NCBI GenBank assembly: GCA_001942045.1
Contig: MSTD01000002.1
Location: 247,790 to 311,789, forward strand
DNA length: 64,000 nt
Direction of reading: 5' to 3'
Source: Mycolicibacterium porcinum
GTDB lineage: Bacteria > Actinomycetota > Actinomycetes > Mycobacteriales > Mycobacteriaceae
Made by a program: the position numbers and the translations under genes. Under the pieces are notes generated by a model. It did no database searches. It was not told where the DNA came from and saw only the letters and a program-made list of their open reading frames with translations. Shown piece after piece: positions 27,311-36,611 of the stretch. Each line of letters begins with the position of its first letter. Within the stretch, counting starts at the first letter, position 1.

Positions 27311-28456
27311 TCAGAAAGCACTTCTCGGCTCCCACCCACCACGCCGCATCACGGCGGTGACGGCGAGGTCAGCATCGAGCACGACGAGATCGGCTGCGGC
27401 ACCGGGGATCAGGCCGTCACTGGGAAACCCCAGGGCGCGCGCGGGGTTGAGCGAGGCCTGTCGAACACCGAGCAGCAGGGCTTCCTCGCGGGCCAAACCG
27501 CAATGGGCCACGGCGAATCGGAGCACCCGGTCCATGGTCGCCGTGCTCCCGGCGATGGTGTCGGTGCCGCCGACGAAGGCGACCCCATCCACCACGTCGA
27601 CCTGCACCGGCCCCAGGTGATACCGGCCGTCGGACATGCCGGTGGCCGCCATCGCGTCGGTGATCAGCGAAGCGCGATCCGCGCCGACGGAACGCGTGAC
27701 ATGCCGGTAGATGGCCGGATCGATGTGGACCCCGTCGGTGATGAGTTCAACGGTGACGGCGGGATCCTCGAGCAGCGCAATCACCGGACCCGGCTCCCGC
27801 CGGTCGATCGGGCGCATGGCGTTGAACAGATGGGTGCCCACCGTGGCACCGGCCGCGATCGCCGCGCGGGTCTGTGCGTAGGTGGCCTCGGTATGCCCAA
27901 CGGCAACGACGACGCCGGCGTCGACCAGCTGCCGGATCGCATCCAGGGCACCGGTCCGTTCGGGCGCGATCGTCACCATCCGGATCGTGCCCGCAGCGGC
28001 GGCGAGCAGCCGGTCGATCTCAGCCGGATCCGGATCACGCATGAGGGCGGGTTGATGGGCCCCGCACCGCATGGTCGACAGCCACGGGCCCTCCAGGTGA
28101 ATCCCGTCGATCAGCCCGTCCCGGACGTTCTCGGCGAGCGCCGCGACCTGACGCAGCAGATCGTCCGGGCCGGCGGTGACCAGAGAGGCGATCATGGTGG
28201 TGGTTCCGTGTGCACGGTGCAGTGCCACCGCGGCCGACGTGTCGGATTCCGATGCCACCGAGAAACTGCCGCCGCCACCACCGTGCGTATGGGTGTCGAC
28301 GAACCCGGGTACCACTGTCACGGGACCGAGATCACGATCGGCGAGCCGGGGCGGCTCACCTGCACCCATCGCCTGCACCCGGCCACCGGACACGTCAATC
28401 CACCCGGGCCGCAACAATTCAGCACCCGTGATCACGGTGTCGGCGGTCAGCAACAT
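27311..28456 (-). CDS. nagA: N-acetylglucosamine-6-phosphate deacetylase NagA
   Basis: 381 residues of the amidohydrolase fold. Metal and catalytic motifs are present: FVDTHTHGGGG near 52, GIHLEGPWL near 119, VAVGHTEATY, GTHLFNAM, and the catalytic Asp in SLITDAMAATG. It removes acetate from GlcNAc-6-P to give glucosamine-6-P for NagB. The ATG directly abuts the nagB stop (TGAATG). The EIIA-nagB-nagA order on one strand, divergent from the EIICB permease, is a complete uptake and degradation unit. Confidence 0.94.
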   Translation of the reverse strand: MLLTADTVITGAELLRPGWIDVSGGRVQAMGAGEPPRLADRDLGPVTVVPGFVDTHTHGGGGGSFSVASESDTSAAVALHRAHGTTTMIASLVTAGPDDLLRQVAALAENVRDGLIDGIHLEGPWLSTMRCGAHQPALMRDPDPAEIDRLLAAAAGTIRMVTIAPERTGALDAIRQLVDAGVVVAVGHTEATYAQTRAAIAAGATVGTHLFNAMRPIDRREPGPVIALLEDPAVTVELITDGVHIDPAIYRHVTRSVGADRASLITDAMAATGMSDGRYHLGPVQVDVVDGVAFVGGTDTIAGSTATMDRVLRFAVAHCGLAREEALLLGVRQASLNPARALGFPSDGLIPGAAADLVVLDADLAVTAVMRRGGWEPRSAF

Positions 28457-29242
28457 TCAGAGACCCTGCCACGCCGGTTTCGACCGGTAGGTCTCACGGT
28501 AGTAGTCGATGAGTTGAAGCCGCTGTGCCGCAGCATCATCGAGCAGAACGGTGACGTGCGGGTGATGCTGCAGGATGGTCGCCGGCCACATGGCGCTCAC
28601 GGCTCCCTCGACGAGATGGTGCACCGCTTCCGCCTTGCTCCGACCGAGCGCCACCAGAACCACGTGCCGAGCCGCCATGATGGTGGCCAGCCCCTGGGTC
28701 AGGCAATGGGTCGGCACGGCGTCGAGGTCGCCGCCGAAGAACCGGGAGTTGTCCAGTCGGGTCTGCCGCGTCAGCGTCTTGATCCGGGTGCGTGATGCCA
28801 GCGAGGATCCCGGCTCGTTGAAACCGATGTGCCCGTCGGTGCCGATTCCGACGATCTGCAGATCGACACCGCCGGCAGCGCGAATGGCGTCCTCATACGC
28901 CGCGCACGCCGCCGGAATGTCCGTCGCCAGGCCGTCAGGGCCCAGCACCGCGTCCGGAGCGAAGTCGACGCGTGAGACGAACACGGTGTCGATCACATTG
29001 CGGTAACGCTCTGGATGGCCCGCGGGCAGCCCGACATACTCGTCGAGGGTGAACCCCCGGGCCTGCCGGAAGCTGATCTGCCCGGCGGCATACCGCGCGG
29101 CGAGCTCGTCGTAGATCGCCAGCGGCGACGAGCCGGTAGCCAGCCCGAGGACCGCGTCGGGTTTGCGCACCAGGAGCGCACCGATCGCATCGGCTGCCAC
29201 GCCACCGATAGTGGCGGCGTCGGGCAGGATGATGACTTCCAT
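28457..29242 (-). CDS. nagB: Glucosamine-6-phosphate deaminase NagB
   Basis: 261 residues. The sugar-phosphate isomerase fold shows GLATGSSPLAIYDEL, the catalytic-base region GFTLDEYVGLP and the family signature GIGTDGHIGFNEPGS. It converts glucosamine-6-P to fructose-6-P and ammonia. Its ATG overlaps the stop of the EIIA gene by one base (TAATG), and nagA follows at once. It is therefore co-expressed with the PTS component that supplies its substrate. Confidence 0.94.
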   Translation of the reverse strand: MEVIILPDAATIGGVAADAIGALLVRKPDAVLGLATGSSPLAIYDELAARYAAGQISFRQARGFTLDEYVGLPAGHPERYRNVIDTVFVSRVDFAPDAVLGPDGLATDIPAACAAYEDAIRAAGGVDLQIVGIGTDGHIGFNEPGSSLASRTRIKTLTRQTRLDNSRFFGGDLDAVPTHCLTQGLATIMAARHVVLVALGRSKAEAVHHLVEGAVSAMWPATILQHHPHVTVLLDDAAAQRLQLIDYYRETYRSKPAWQGL

Positions 29243-29712
29243 TACTTGTTCGCCGTGAAAAGTTCTGCGCCCGAATCGATATCGGATCCAGAGGCGACCG
29301 GCGCCGCCACGGTCACGTTACCGGGTTCGCGCTCGTCCATGACCACGACCGGCACGATCGGATTGAGCCCCTTCGCCTCGACGGCAGGCACGTCGTAGGT
29401 GATCACCACCTGGCCGGCGTCGACCTGATCCCCCTGACTGACATGCGTGGTGAATCCCTCCCCGTTGAGTGCGACGGTATCCAGCCCGAGGTGCACCAGG
29501 ACGCCGACGTTGTCGGGGGTCATGATGACGTAGGCATGCGGCATCAGCTTCAACAGCTTGCCGCTGACCGGGGCGATAGCCTCGATCACGCCGCGCGGCG
29601 GGTCCACGGCCGCGCCGTACCCCACCATGCCGGCCGAGAACACCGGATCGGGAACATCCTGGAGTGCCACTGCGCGCCCGGCTACGGGGGCGAGAACTCG
29701 CGTGCTGCTCAC
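29242..29712 (-). CDS. PTS EIIA component, glucose/N-acetylglucosamine (Crr-like) family
   Basis: 156 residues. The phosphorylated histidine is H74 in [14 protein letters not shown], with its partner H59 in [10 protein letters not shown], matching H90 and H75 of E. coli EIIA-Glc. The GTG at 29712 is chosen because AAAGGAG lies just before it; an upstream start would add 15 unrelated residues. It takes phosphate from HPr and gives it to the EIIB domain of the divergent permease. It overlaps nagB, implying a role in GlcNAc uptake, though glucose is possible. Confidence 0.9.
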   Translation of the reverse strand: MSSTRVLAPVAGRAVALQDVPDPVFSAGMVGYGAAVDPPRGVIEAIAPVSGKLLKLMPHAYVIMTPDNVGVLVHLGLDTVALNGEGFTTHVSQGDQVDAGQVVITYDVPAVEAKGLNPIVPVVVMDEREPGNVTVAAPVASGSDIDSGAELFTANK

Positions 29713-29860
29713 TGTGTTGGCTCCTTTGCCGCGCGGGGTGCTCGTGCCACTCAACAATACGAGCGTGGTCGCAAGACAGCCGCGAGTTCGCGGGTTCTCG
29801 TCTAAGCTTCCGCACAGCTTTACGGCGGTTCGCGCCGGGTGTCAGAAGGACGGTGGGGCG
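29713..29860. promoter_or_regulatory. Divergent promoter region between PTS EIIA-nag operon and EIICB gene
   Basis: 148 bp hold both promoters. The only symmetry noticed is CCGCGA-GT-TCGCGG at 29780-29793. No DasR-type site was recognised. Coordinated control of permease and catabolic enzymes from here is likely but the regulator is not evident. Confidence 0.4.
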
Positions 29861-31432
29861 ATGAGCGATACGACGAAACCTGAAGGTACACAGGAGAAGT
29901 CCGGTCTGAACATACCCGCTTTCGCGCAACTGCAGCGCCTCGGCAAGAGCCTCATGCTGCCCATCGCCGTGTTGCCCGCCGCGGGCATCCTGCTCCGACT
30001 GGGTCAACCCGACCTGCTGGGCCGGATCGACTCCCCCGTCATCGGCCCGTTCTTCAAGGCGATGAGCGCAGCCGGCGACGCCCTGTTCACCAACCTGCCC
30101 CTGCTCTTCGCGGTCGGTGTGGCGATCGGCTTCGCCCGCAAGGCCGACGGATCGACGGCGCTGGCCGCAGTCGTCGGCTACCTGGTGATGGCCGCGGTCT
30201 TCAAGACCATGTCCCCCATCGTGCTGGCCGGCGAAGTGGACAAGGCCGGCGACCAGGCCCAGATCAACTACAGCGTCTTCGCCGGCATCGTGGTGGGTCT
30301 GCTGACCGCCTGGTTGTTCGACCGCTACCACACCATCCAATTGCCGTCCTATCTCGGCTTTTTCGGCGGACGCAGGTTCGTCCCCATCGTGGTGTCCCTC
30401 GCGAGTTTGTTCATCGCCTTCCTGATGAGCTACTTCTATCCGATCTTCGATGCGGGCCTGACCGGTCTCGGCCGGTTCATCGGCGGCAGCGGTGCGTTGG
30501 GTGCGTTCGTCTACGGGTTCGCCAACCGCATGCTGATTCCGCTGGGCTTACACCACATCCCGAACTCGTACGTGTGGTTCATCTACGGCGACTACCAAAC
30601 GCCGGACGGCAACGTGGTCACCGGCGAACTCACCCGGTTCGCGGCCGGAGATCCGACCGCGGGGATCCTCACCTCGGGGTTCTACCCGGTCCTGATGTTC
30701 GGATTGCCCGCCGCCGCGCTGGCGATGATCCTCGCCGCGAACAAGAAGCAGCGCAAGGTTGCGGTCGGCATCCTCTCGGCGGCCGCGCTGACCGCATTCC
30801 TGACCGGCGTGACCGAACCGCTGGAGTTCGCGTTCATGTTCGTCGCGTTCCCGCTCTACGTCATCCATGCGGTGCTGACCGGGTTGTCCCTGGCGATCGC
30901 GTACCTGCTCGATATCCACCTCGGCTTCTCGTTCTCGGCGGGGCTCCTCGACCTGTTGCTCTACGGCGGTGCGCCCGCGGCGAAGAACATATGGCTACTC
31001 ATCGCCATGGGTGTGGTGTCCTCCGTCGTGTACTTCGTCTTGTTCTGGTTCGCCATCAAGAAATGGAACATGCACACCCCGGGTCGCGAGCCTGAGGCTG
31101 AGTTCGAGGCCGAGGAGCAGGCCAACCTCGGCGAGGGCGCCGAGTCCGCGACCACCGTCACGGCCGGAGGTTCAGGCACTCTCACCGCACCCGCGCGGGC
31201 CGACACACGAGCCGAGCAGATCATCGCCGCGTTCGGCGGCCGGGAAAACCTCGTCAATGTCGACGCGTGCATCACCCGGCTACGGATGGAGGTCGCCGAC
31301 AAGAGCAAGGTCGACCAGGACCGGCTGAAGGCCCTCGGCGCTGCCGGCGTCATCGAAGTCGGCAACAGCGTTCAAGCGGTGTTCGGCACCAGTTCCGAGA
31401 CACTCAAGAACGAGATCGTCGACAGCTTGTAG
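29861..31432 (+). CDS. PTS EIICB permease, glucose/N-acetylglucosamine type (NagE/PtsG-like)
   Basis: 523 residues. Residues 22-400 are the multi-helix EIIC channel, with [17 protein letters not shown] at the first helix, [13 protein letters not shown], and [12 protein letters not shown] as the sugar-binding signature. A Glu/Ala/Thr linker (405-445) leads to EIIB, whose phosphorylated cysteine is C470 in [13 protein letters not shown]. It imports and phosphorylates its sugar using phosphate from the divergent EIIA gene. Neighbouring nagA and nagB favour N-acetylglucosamine; glucose cannot be excluded. The ATG at 29861 begins the conserved region, and the frame stays open upstream over the divergent gene. 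Confidence 0.9.
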   Translation: MSDTTKPEGTQEKSGLNIPAFAQLQRLGKSLMLPIAVLPAAGILLRLGQPDLLGRIDSPVIGPFFKAMSAAGDALFTNLPLLFAVGVAIGFARKADGSTALAAVVGYLVMAAVFKTMSPIVLAGEVDKAGDQAQINYSVFAGIVVGLLTAWLFDRYHTIQLPSYLGFFGGRRFVPIVVSLASLFIAFLMSYFYPIFDAGLTGLGRFIGGSGALGAFVYGFANRMLIPLGLHHIPNSYVWFIYGDYQTPDGNVVTGELTRFAAGDPTAGILTSGFYPVLMFGLPAAALAMILAANKKQRKVAVGILSAAALTAFLTGVTEPLEFAFMFVAFPLYVIHAVLTGLSLAIAYLLDIHLGFSFSAGLLDLLLYGGAPAAKNIWLLIAMGVVSSVVYFVLFWFAIKKWNMHTPGREPEAEFEAEEQANLGEGAESATTVTAGGSGTLTAPARADTRAEQIIAAFGGRENLVNVDACITRLRMEVADKSKVDQDRLKALGAAGVIEVGNSVQAVFGTSSETLKNEIVDSL

Positions 31433-31448
31433 TCCTGCCGGCTCAGGG

Positions 31449-32027
31449 TCATGCCCGCGCTTCGCTTGCCTCGCCGCGCGTCTCGGGCTCTGCACCGACC
31501 AATCGTTCGAAGAGCGCTCGATAGTGGATGATCGCCTCACGTTGCGCCTCGGTGCCGATATCGCCTTGCTCTTGCGCAAGACGAAGAACGTGTGCGGCTC
31601 GATAGTGCTCGACGACCTTGGGGTGATCGACCGAGAGTTCTGCCGCGCGCTGCTCGAAATCGTCTACCGGATAACCCCGTTCGCGCATCACCTCGGTCAC
31701 CAGGCGATCGGCGTCACCCACCGCCTGCGACGGATTGTCGACGAAGCCGGCCTGGGTCACACCCCACGCCTCGACGTACCGCACGCGGGATTCCGGGGCC
31801 AGCTCTTTGATCTTCAGCTTGTTGTGCTTGCGTTCGCGCGCAAGCAGTTCGCGCTCTGCGGCACGCTCGCCACCGGCTGACTTGACCGCATGCTCGTACT
31901 CCGGACCGAACTGGTCCTTGAGCCGTTCGCTGCGTTTCTGACGCATCATCGATGCGGCCACGACTACCGCCAGCAGCACGATCGCCATGACGACCACGGC
32001 GATGAGGATCCAACTCCATGTGGGCAT
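31449..32027 (-). CDS. Conserved mycobacterial membrane-anchored protein
   Basis: 192 residues. One membrane segment at residues 5-25 (WSWILIAVVVMAIVLLAVVV) is followed by a charged cytoplasmic or periplasmic domain rich in Glu, Arg and Lys (SERLKDQFGPEYEHAV, ARERKHNKLKIKEL) that is probably helical. AGGAGG precedes the ATG at 32027. I recognise the sequence type from other mycobacteria but no function is known. It lies downstream of the chorismate mutase gene on the same strand, with 74 bp between. Confidence 0.72.
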   Translation of the reverse strand: MPTWSWILIAVVVMAIVLLAVVVAASMMRQKRSERLKDQFGPEYEHAVKSAGGERAAERELLARERKHNKLKIKELAPESRVRYVEAWGVTQAGFVDNPSQAVGDADRLVTEVMRERGYPVDDFEQRAAELSVDHPKVVEHYRAAHVLRLAQEQGDIGTEAQREAIIHYRALFERLVGAEPETRGEASEARA

Positions 32028-32101
32028 TTCCAGACCTCCTGCGGCCAGGAATACCCGCGCACCGTCAACAGAAACGTCAATTCCTGAACCCGCCCGGGCG
32101 G

Positions 32102-32659
32102 TCAGTGGCAATAGGACCGGGTGGCGTACTCCAGCGCCCGCCGGTACAGCGGATCCAGATTGCGTGCCCCGGCCACCTCATCGACGGCGTTCGCCAGGTC
32201 GGTCCGGCAGGCCGCTGAGTGCAGGGCCGGCCACTGGTCGGCGATCTCGTTCACCATCGTGTGGTTGAGCCCGTCGATGGTGGTTCTCGACGCGGCCAGG
32301 TCGGGGGCGCTCGCCGGCGCGCTGGCGGGATCCAGCTTCCACTGCGAGAACAACCCGTACTCCACCGCGACGGTCGCGTCGATCTGATCCCGGAAAACAT
32401 CTCTCACGTAGGCCGGATCGATATGCCGCTTGCCCGCCTCGGCGGTGGTTGCGTCGATGACCTGTTGTTCGCGGCGCGGATCCTCGATGGCACCGCCGGT
32501 GCGGAACTTGTTGGCGGCCACCGGGTCCGCGGTCTGCAAGCGTTGAGCGGCGGCGTCGACCAGCGGTAGCAGCGGGCTGGGCTCCTCGGCCCGTGCGGTC
32601 GGCCCGAGGAACAGTGCCGCAAGCGCGAGGGCACCTGCGGTGGCGATTCGGCCCGTCAT
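32102..32659 (-). CDS. Secreted chorismate mutase, AroQ-gamma class
   Basis: 185 residues. A signal peptide (GALALAALFLGPTARA-EE) precedes an all-helical domain like the periplasmic M. tuberculosis enzyme Rv1885c: LVDAAAQRLQTADPVAANKF, then VRDVFRDQIDATVAVEYGLF. Two cysteines (SAACRTDL and the terminal YCH) match the structural disulfide of that class. The enzyme converts chorismate to prephenate outside the cytoplasm, where its role is unknown. Its start overlaps the DUF2993 gene stop (1 nt), implying coupled translation. Confidence 0.9.
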   Translation of the reverse strand: MTGRIATAGALALAALFLGPTARAEEPSPLLPLVDAAAQRLQTADPVAANKFRTGGAIEDPRREQQVIDATTAEAGKRHIDPAYVRDVFRDQIDATVAVEYGLFSQWKLDPASAPASAPDLAASRTTIDGLNHTMVNEIADQWPALHSAACRTDLANAVDEVAGARNLDPLYRRALEYATRSYCH

Positions 32660-33690
32660 CAGAGCTTGGCGAAGCAGGCGTCGTCGGATTCGTCGTTGGG
32701 GATGGACGCGTTCTGGCTGGAGAACTTGCCCACCACCCCGGTATCGGTGACCTCGACGCTGTCGGCGTGGATCCCGAGCGGGTAGGCCTCATTCAGCCCC
32801 GTCATGAGACCGTCGAGCGCTGTCTGCACGGTGTCCTTCTCGAGCGGACCGCTGACGTCGATGATCTGCAGGTCCAGATTTCCGTTGTTCACGACCGGCT
32901 TCGCGGTCACCTTGGTGCCCCCTATCGCCTCCATGGTGAGAGTGCCCGCGGCCGGATCGGTGCTGACATCGGTGATCAGGGAGCCGACACCCGGCAGATT
33001 TTCTGCCACCGTGTCCTTGATGCCGGCCGACGTCCAGGTCAGGGTGGCGCTCAACGATCCGATGGTGCCCTTGGAGTCCGCGGTGCCCTGCAGCCGGATG
33101 TCGGACAACGACACGTCCGCGGTCATCCCCTTGGCGGCCTGTACCTGCTTACCCCCGGTCTCCACCGAGATGTTGGTGTAGTGGCCGTTGATGTGCTGCC
33201 ACAGGAACGGCGGATTGACGCCGAACGAGACCGAGGCGTTGTCCTCCACCACGCATTCGGCGACCGCGACCAGGACCGAGCCGGCCTTGTGCCGGGCATA
33301 GAGTTCGGCGCCGGTCAGGCCGATCACCACGACTGCGACGACGATGACCGCAGCCAGGATGATCGCTTGCGGACTGCGCCATCGTGAGGACGGCTTCGAC
33401 GGCTCGGGCTGCGCCTCTCGCGGTCCGGCGGCAGGCGGTGGCACCGGAGGCGGTCCCGCCGGCCGAGGCGGCACCGGCGGGCGGTTCCGGATGATCTGCT
33501 CGGTGGCAGCATCCGGGGGGTTGAATTTCTCGGTCGCGGCCTCCGGCGGCCGAGGACGGGCCCGGATCTGTTCGGTCGGCGCCTCGGGCCGTCCCGGGCG
33601 GGGCAGCCGGCGGGTGGCTTGATCGGGCGGCGGCACAGGGCCCCGGCCTCTCCTGCTGGGGTCGCCGGGATACTGCGGCGGTGTCGGCAT
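32659..33690 (-). CDS. DUF2993 (LmeA-like) membrane-anchored lipid-binding protein
   Basis: 343 residues. Residues 1-105 are proline/arginine-rich and probably disordered. A membrane helix at about 110-130 (AIILAAVIVVAVVVIGLTGA) follows. The outer domain is DUF2993, with the EDNASVSFGVNPPFLWQHIN entry and repeated beta strands (VSLSDIRLQG, GSLSATLTWT). DUF2993 proteins such as LmeA bind phosphoinositides in the periplasm and support lipomannan maturation; this one is a family relative, not clearly LmeA. It overlaps the chorismate mutase gene. Confidence 0.8.
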   Translation of the reverse strand: MPTPPQYPGDPSRRGRGPVPPPDQATRRLPRPGRPEAPTEQIRARPRPPEAATEKFNPPDAATEQIIRNRPPVPPRPAGPPPVPPPAAGPREAQPEPSKPSSRWRSPQAIILAAVIVVAVVVIGLTGAELYARHKAGSVLVAVAECVVEDNASVSFGVNPPFLWQHINGHYTNISVETGGKQVQAAKGMTADVSLSDIRLQGTADSKGTIGSLSATLTWTSAGIKDTVAENLPGVGSLITDVSTDPAAGTLTMEAIGGTKVTAKPVVNNGNLDLQIIDVSGPLEKDTVQTALDGLMTGLNEAYPLGIHADSVEVTDTGVVGKFSSQNASIPNDESDDACFAKL

Positions 33691-33752
33691 CTCCGCAATT
33701 CTGCCCCATCGCCCGTCGCGTCAGCAGCCTGGCGCGCCTGTGGGTTCGCTCG

Positions 33753-34919
33753 TCATCCCTGGTTGTCCGCCGCGCCCGCAGGCACCGCGTCGGGCTCTTG
33801 TTGCGGGCCGGCGGGGTTTGCGGTGGCCGCCGCGGCGATCGACAGCCCGGCGATCACCAGGCAGATCACCGTGTAGGCGAGGCTGCCGATCGGATCACCA
33901 TCGGCCGTGACACCGTCCACGGCGCCGAAGTAGGCAGGCAAGGCCGTCAGCCACAGCACCGTCATGACCGCCAGGTACACCGCGGCATACCGCAGGATCA
34001 GCGGGTTCGCGTAGCGCACGGCCGCGGGATCGCGGTCCTTGCGCAGGCTCGACCACTGCTGAAACAGCACCGGGATCGCCACCAGGGTGAGCACCACCAG
34101 TTCGGCCGCGTAGACGATGCCGCCCACCGTCGTGCTGCCCGAGATCGACGCGGCGAGAGTGGCGGGCAGCGGCAGGATCGCCGTGCCGATCGAGGCCAGG
34201 ACCCCGATCACGACGGTGCGACCCACGATCGCCCAACCGGTGAAGGTCTTGCCGTCCTGGACATGGCGACCGACGAACAGCTGCACGCAGAAGGCCAGTG
34301 ACATCGGCCAGAGGGCGGCGAACACCACCACGCTGGGCAACGGCACCGAAGCGAAGAACGGCTGGTTCATCGGATGATCCAGCGTCCACTCCCACCACCG
34401 AAGCTGCGGCCCGATGTGGTCGAAGATCTCGTAGAACGCGTGGTGGACGAACCCGACGCAGATCGCCCCCACCAGCACACCGCGGCGACGGAAAACCCCG
34501 AGGATCCGGACGATCTCGTAGGCCACCGTGGCCATCATCGGGTAGATCGCGACGATGTAGAGCGGCAGCCGGCCCCACAGGAAGTCGACGGTGAAGACGT
34601 TGTGCGCGAACATCGTGTCGACGTGGTCGGCGATCCCGAACGCGCCCGGGAAATACAGCGGCGGTTCGATGATCAGCAGGTAGGCGATCGCGCCGAACCA
34701 CAGTACGAGGTTGGTCGGATCGTTGTGCCGGCGCAGCCGCACGATCGCGTACACCAGGGCCAGCACCGCGCCGATGATGACGGTGGCCTCCAGCACCGGC
34801 AGCGTCCAGTTCTCCAGCCCGAACGGGTTGCGGAACTCGACCAGGCCGCCTGCGGTATCACACGAAAAGCCCAGGCGTTCAGCCAAACCCGCGAAGGTCG
34901 GGGTACACAGGTCAGACAT
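33753..34919 (-). CDS. Polytopic membrane protein of unknown function
   Basis: 388 residues with about nine hydrophobic segments, among them VLEATVIIGAVLALVYAIV, LYIVAIYPMMATVAYEIV, VVVFAALWPMSLAFCVQLF and SLAYTVICLVIAGLSIAAAA. Conserved-looking polar motifs between helices include FVHHAFYEIFDHIGPQLRWW. It resembles no transporter family I know. It overlaps the upstream ferritin-like hydrolase gene by 8 bp (ATGTCTGA), so the two products are made together, probably under the divergent TetR regulator. Confidence 0.72.
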   Translation of the reverse strand: MSDLCTPTFAGLAERLGFSCDTAGGLVEFRNPFGLENWTLPVLEATVIIGAVLALVYAIVRLRRHNDPTNLVLWFGAIAYLLIIEPPLYFPGAFGIADHVDTMFAHNVFTVDFLWGRLPLYIVAIYPMMATVAYEIVRILGVFRRRGVLVGAICVGFVHHAFYEIFDHIGPQLRWWEWTLDHPMNQPFFASVPLPSVVVFAALWPMSLAFCVQLFVGRHVQDGKTFTGWAIVGRTVVIGVLASIGTAILPLPATLAASISGSTTVGGIVYAAELVVLTLVAIPVLFQQWSSLRKDRDPAAVRYANPLILRYAAVYLAVMTVLWLTALPAYFGAVDGVTADGDPIGSLAYTVICLVIAGLSIAAAATANPAGPQQEPDAVPAGAADNQG

Positions 34920-35862
34920 CGGCGGTGGCTGCTTTCTGCTTGGCGGCGTCCCCCGCGGTGTACCACTGGGTGACCTCGTAGCCGTCCTCGTACCGCCGGA
35001 ACCACTCGTCGGCCAACGCCGGCAGCTTCTCGTGGGCCGGATTGTGACCCGGCACCTGGCTGCGCACGACGCCGGTGAGAGCGGTCAGCATCTCGCGCAC
35101 CGGCAGATGCGCGAACGCGTTCTCCACCGGCCCGTCGTACGGGGTCTTGGTGAACGGAAGCTTTTGCAGCAGCGCCTTTCTCCGCGCCTGCATGCCGAAC
35201 ATCGACATCGCGTCGATCTTGCGCTCCTCCAGCGGCACATGCTTGTTGAAGCCCTCGCAGGCCACCTTGAGCACCGCCCACACGTGCTTGAAGATCGACG
35301 GCGCGACCCGCATGCGGTACCACGGATCGTCGGCCACCGCGTCATAGATGATCAGCGCCGAGCTGCGGTGTTCGACCTCTTCGACGAAGTGCCACAGGAA
35401 CAACGACGCCACCCGGTCATCCCCCGGAGCGAACAGCGTGTCGTCATGGTCGAGCATCAGCTTGAACACCGGCGTGAACGTCGCCTCCAGATCGGCGGTG
35501 TACGCCAGCCGGTACTTCAGCGGCGTCTGCGCGGTCAGGTCGTCGAACGCCTTGACCACCTCGTCAAGGGTCTCCTTGAGGCCCGGGTAGGTCTTGATCA
35601 GCCCCTTGGCGTGCTGGCGGTGGGCCATCGCGTGCTGGCCTTCCTGCCGCACGAAGGCCTGAGCCTCCTCAGCCACCGCCGGATCGGTGATGAACGGCAT
35701 GGCCTCGGTGATCATGTGGCCGATCATCTTCTCGAAGGCGATGGCAAGGAACGACACCGCGTTGGCCATCGACGAGAACGCCGGGTTGGTCTCGTTCCAC
35801 AGGAACGGGACGCGGTGGTCCGCGAACGCGAACCTCATCTTCCGCACGATCAGATCCGTCAT
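34912..35862 (-). CDS. Predicted metal-dependent hydrolase (PF10118, ferritin-like)
   Basis: 316 residues. Two E-x-x-H motifs, RQEGQHAMAHRQHA and HFVEEVEHRSSALI, suggest a ferritin-like four-helix di-metal site, which is the basis for the metal-dependent hydrolase label. The ATG at 35862 gives the conserved MTDLIVRKMRFAF start; an ATG at 35892 would lie inside the palindromic operator and is less likely. Substrate unknown. It is the first gene of a two-gene operon with the membrane protein that overlaps its end. Confidence 0.75.
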   Translation of the reverse strand: MTDLIVRKMRFAFADHRVPFLWNETNPAFSSMANAVSFLAIAFEKMIGHMITEAMPFITDPAVAEEAQAFVRQEGQHAMAHRQHAKGLIKTYPGLKETLDEVVKAFDDLTAQTPLKYRLAYTADLEATFTPVFKLMLDHDDTLFAPGDDRVASLFLWHFVEEVEHRSSALIIYDAVADDPWYRMRVAPSIFKHVWAVLKVACEGFNKHVPLEERKIDAMSMFGMQARRKALLQKLPFTKTPYDGPVENAFAHLPVREMLTALTGVVRSQVPGHNPAHEKLPALADEWFRRYEDGYEVTQWYTAGDAAKQKAATADV

Positions 35863-35886
35863 CGGTGCCACCTCGCTTGTCCGAGC

Positions 35887-35918
35887 AATCATACAAAGAA
35901 CGCTTGAGTTGTATGATT
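35887..35918. promoter_or_regulatory. Palindromic operator between hydrolase operon and TetR gene
   Basis: A perfect 10-bp inverted repeat: AATCATACAA at 35887-35896 and TTGTATGATT at 35909-35918, with a 12-nt spacer. It is AT-rich against a GC-rich background. It lies 25 bp from the hydrolase start and 75 bp from the TetR start, the position expected for TetR autoregulation and repression of the divergent operon. Confidence 0.65.
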
Positions 35919-35993
35919 ACTACACGCGGATGCGGCCCGTCAACGACGGGTGGCGATATCCTGCAGGAATGTGGCCGGCCAGGAATCCGAACC

Positions 35994-36611
35994 ATGGCGC
36001 GTAGACGCGGGTGGGACGGACGCCCGCCCGGCAGCGACGAGGAGGCCTCCGAACGCATCGTCGCCGCTGCCGTGCAGCTGATCGCCGAGACCGGCACCAG
36101 GATCAGCATCGCCGACGTCGCGGCATCACTCGGCGTCATCCGCCAGACGGTGTACCGCTACTTCCCCACCGCCGAGTCCCTGATGCACGCGGCGGCCATC
36201 GCCACGGTCGACGGGTTCCTCGACCGGCTCGCCGAGAGCGTGCGCGGCATCACCGACCCGGCCGAGGCGATGACCGAAGGCGTCATGTTCACCCTCGAAG
36301 AGGTCGCCCGCGTACCGCACTTGCGCATCATGCTGTCCGGCCCACAGGCCGTCGCCAGTTCGGTCAACGTCGCCTCGGACGAAGGCCAGGCTTTCGGCAT
36401 GCGGATGATCACCCGTTTCGACGTCGACTGGGAGAAGTACGGATACGACGAAGCCGCCCTGCGCGAACTCGTCGAATTCACGCTCCGCACCATGCTGTCG
36501 TTCTTCGTCGCACCCAACGAGCCCGGCCGGAGCCGAGAAGAGTTGCGCCGCTTCCTCAGACGCTGGCTGGGCGGCGCGATTCTGGCTCAGCCGGCCGATG
36601 GCGAGCGATGA
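35994..36611 (+). CDS. TetR-family transcriptional regulator
   Basis: 205 residues. The N-terminal domain shows SERIVAAAVQLIAETG and the helix-turn-helix SIADVAASLGVIRQTVYRYF; the remainder is an all-helical ligand domain (FTLEEVARVPHLRIML). The ATG at 35994 is preceded by CAGGAA. The frame is open upstream to 35865 but that part crosses the palindrome and is not conserved-looking. It probably represses the divergent hydrolase/membrane-protein operon. Its last 56 bp overlap the convergent alpha/beta hydrolase gene. Confidence 0.85.
   Translation: MARRRGWDGRPPGSDEEASERIVAAAVQLIAETGTRISIADVAASLGVIRQTVYRYFPTAESLMHAAAIATVDGFLDRLAESVRGITDPAEAMTEGVMFTLEEVARVPHLRIMLSGPQAVASSVNVASDEGQAFGMRMITRFDVDWEKYGYDEAALRELVEFTLRTMLSFFVAPNEPGRSREELRRFLRRWLGGAILAQPADGER

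Noticed and set aside
27104..28795. 563-codon frame opposite nagA
   Set aside because: Antisense to a clear nagA gene; composition is that of a shadow frame and there is no conserved domain.
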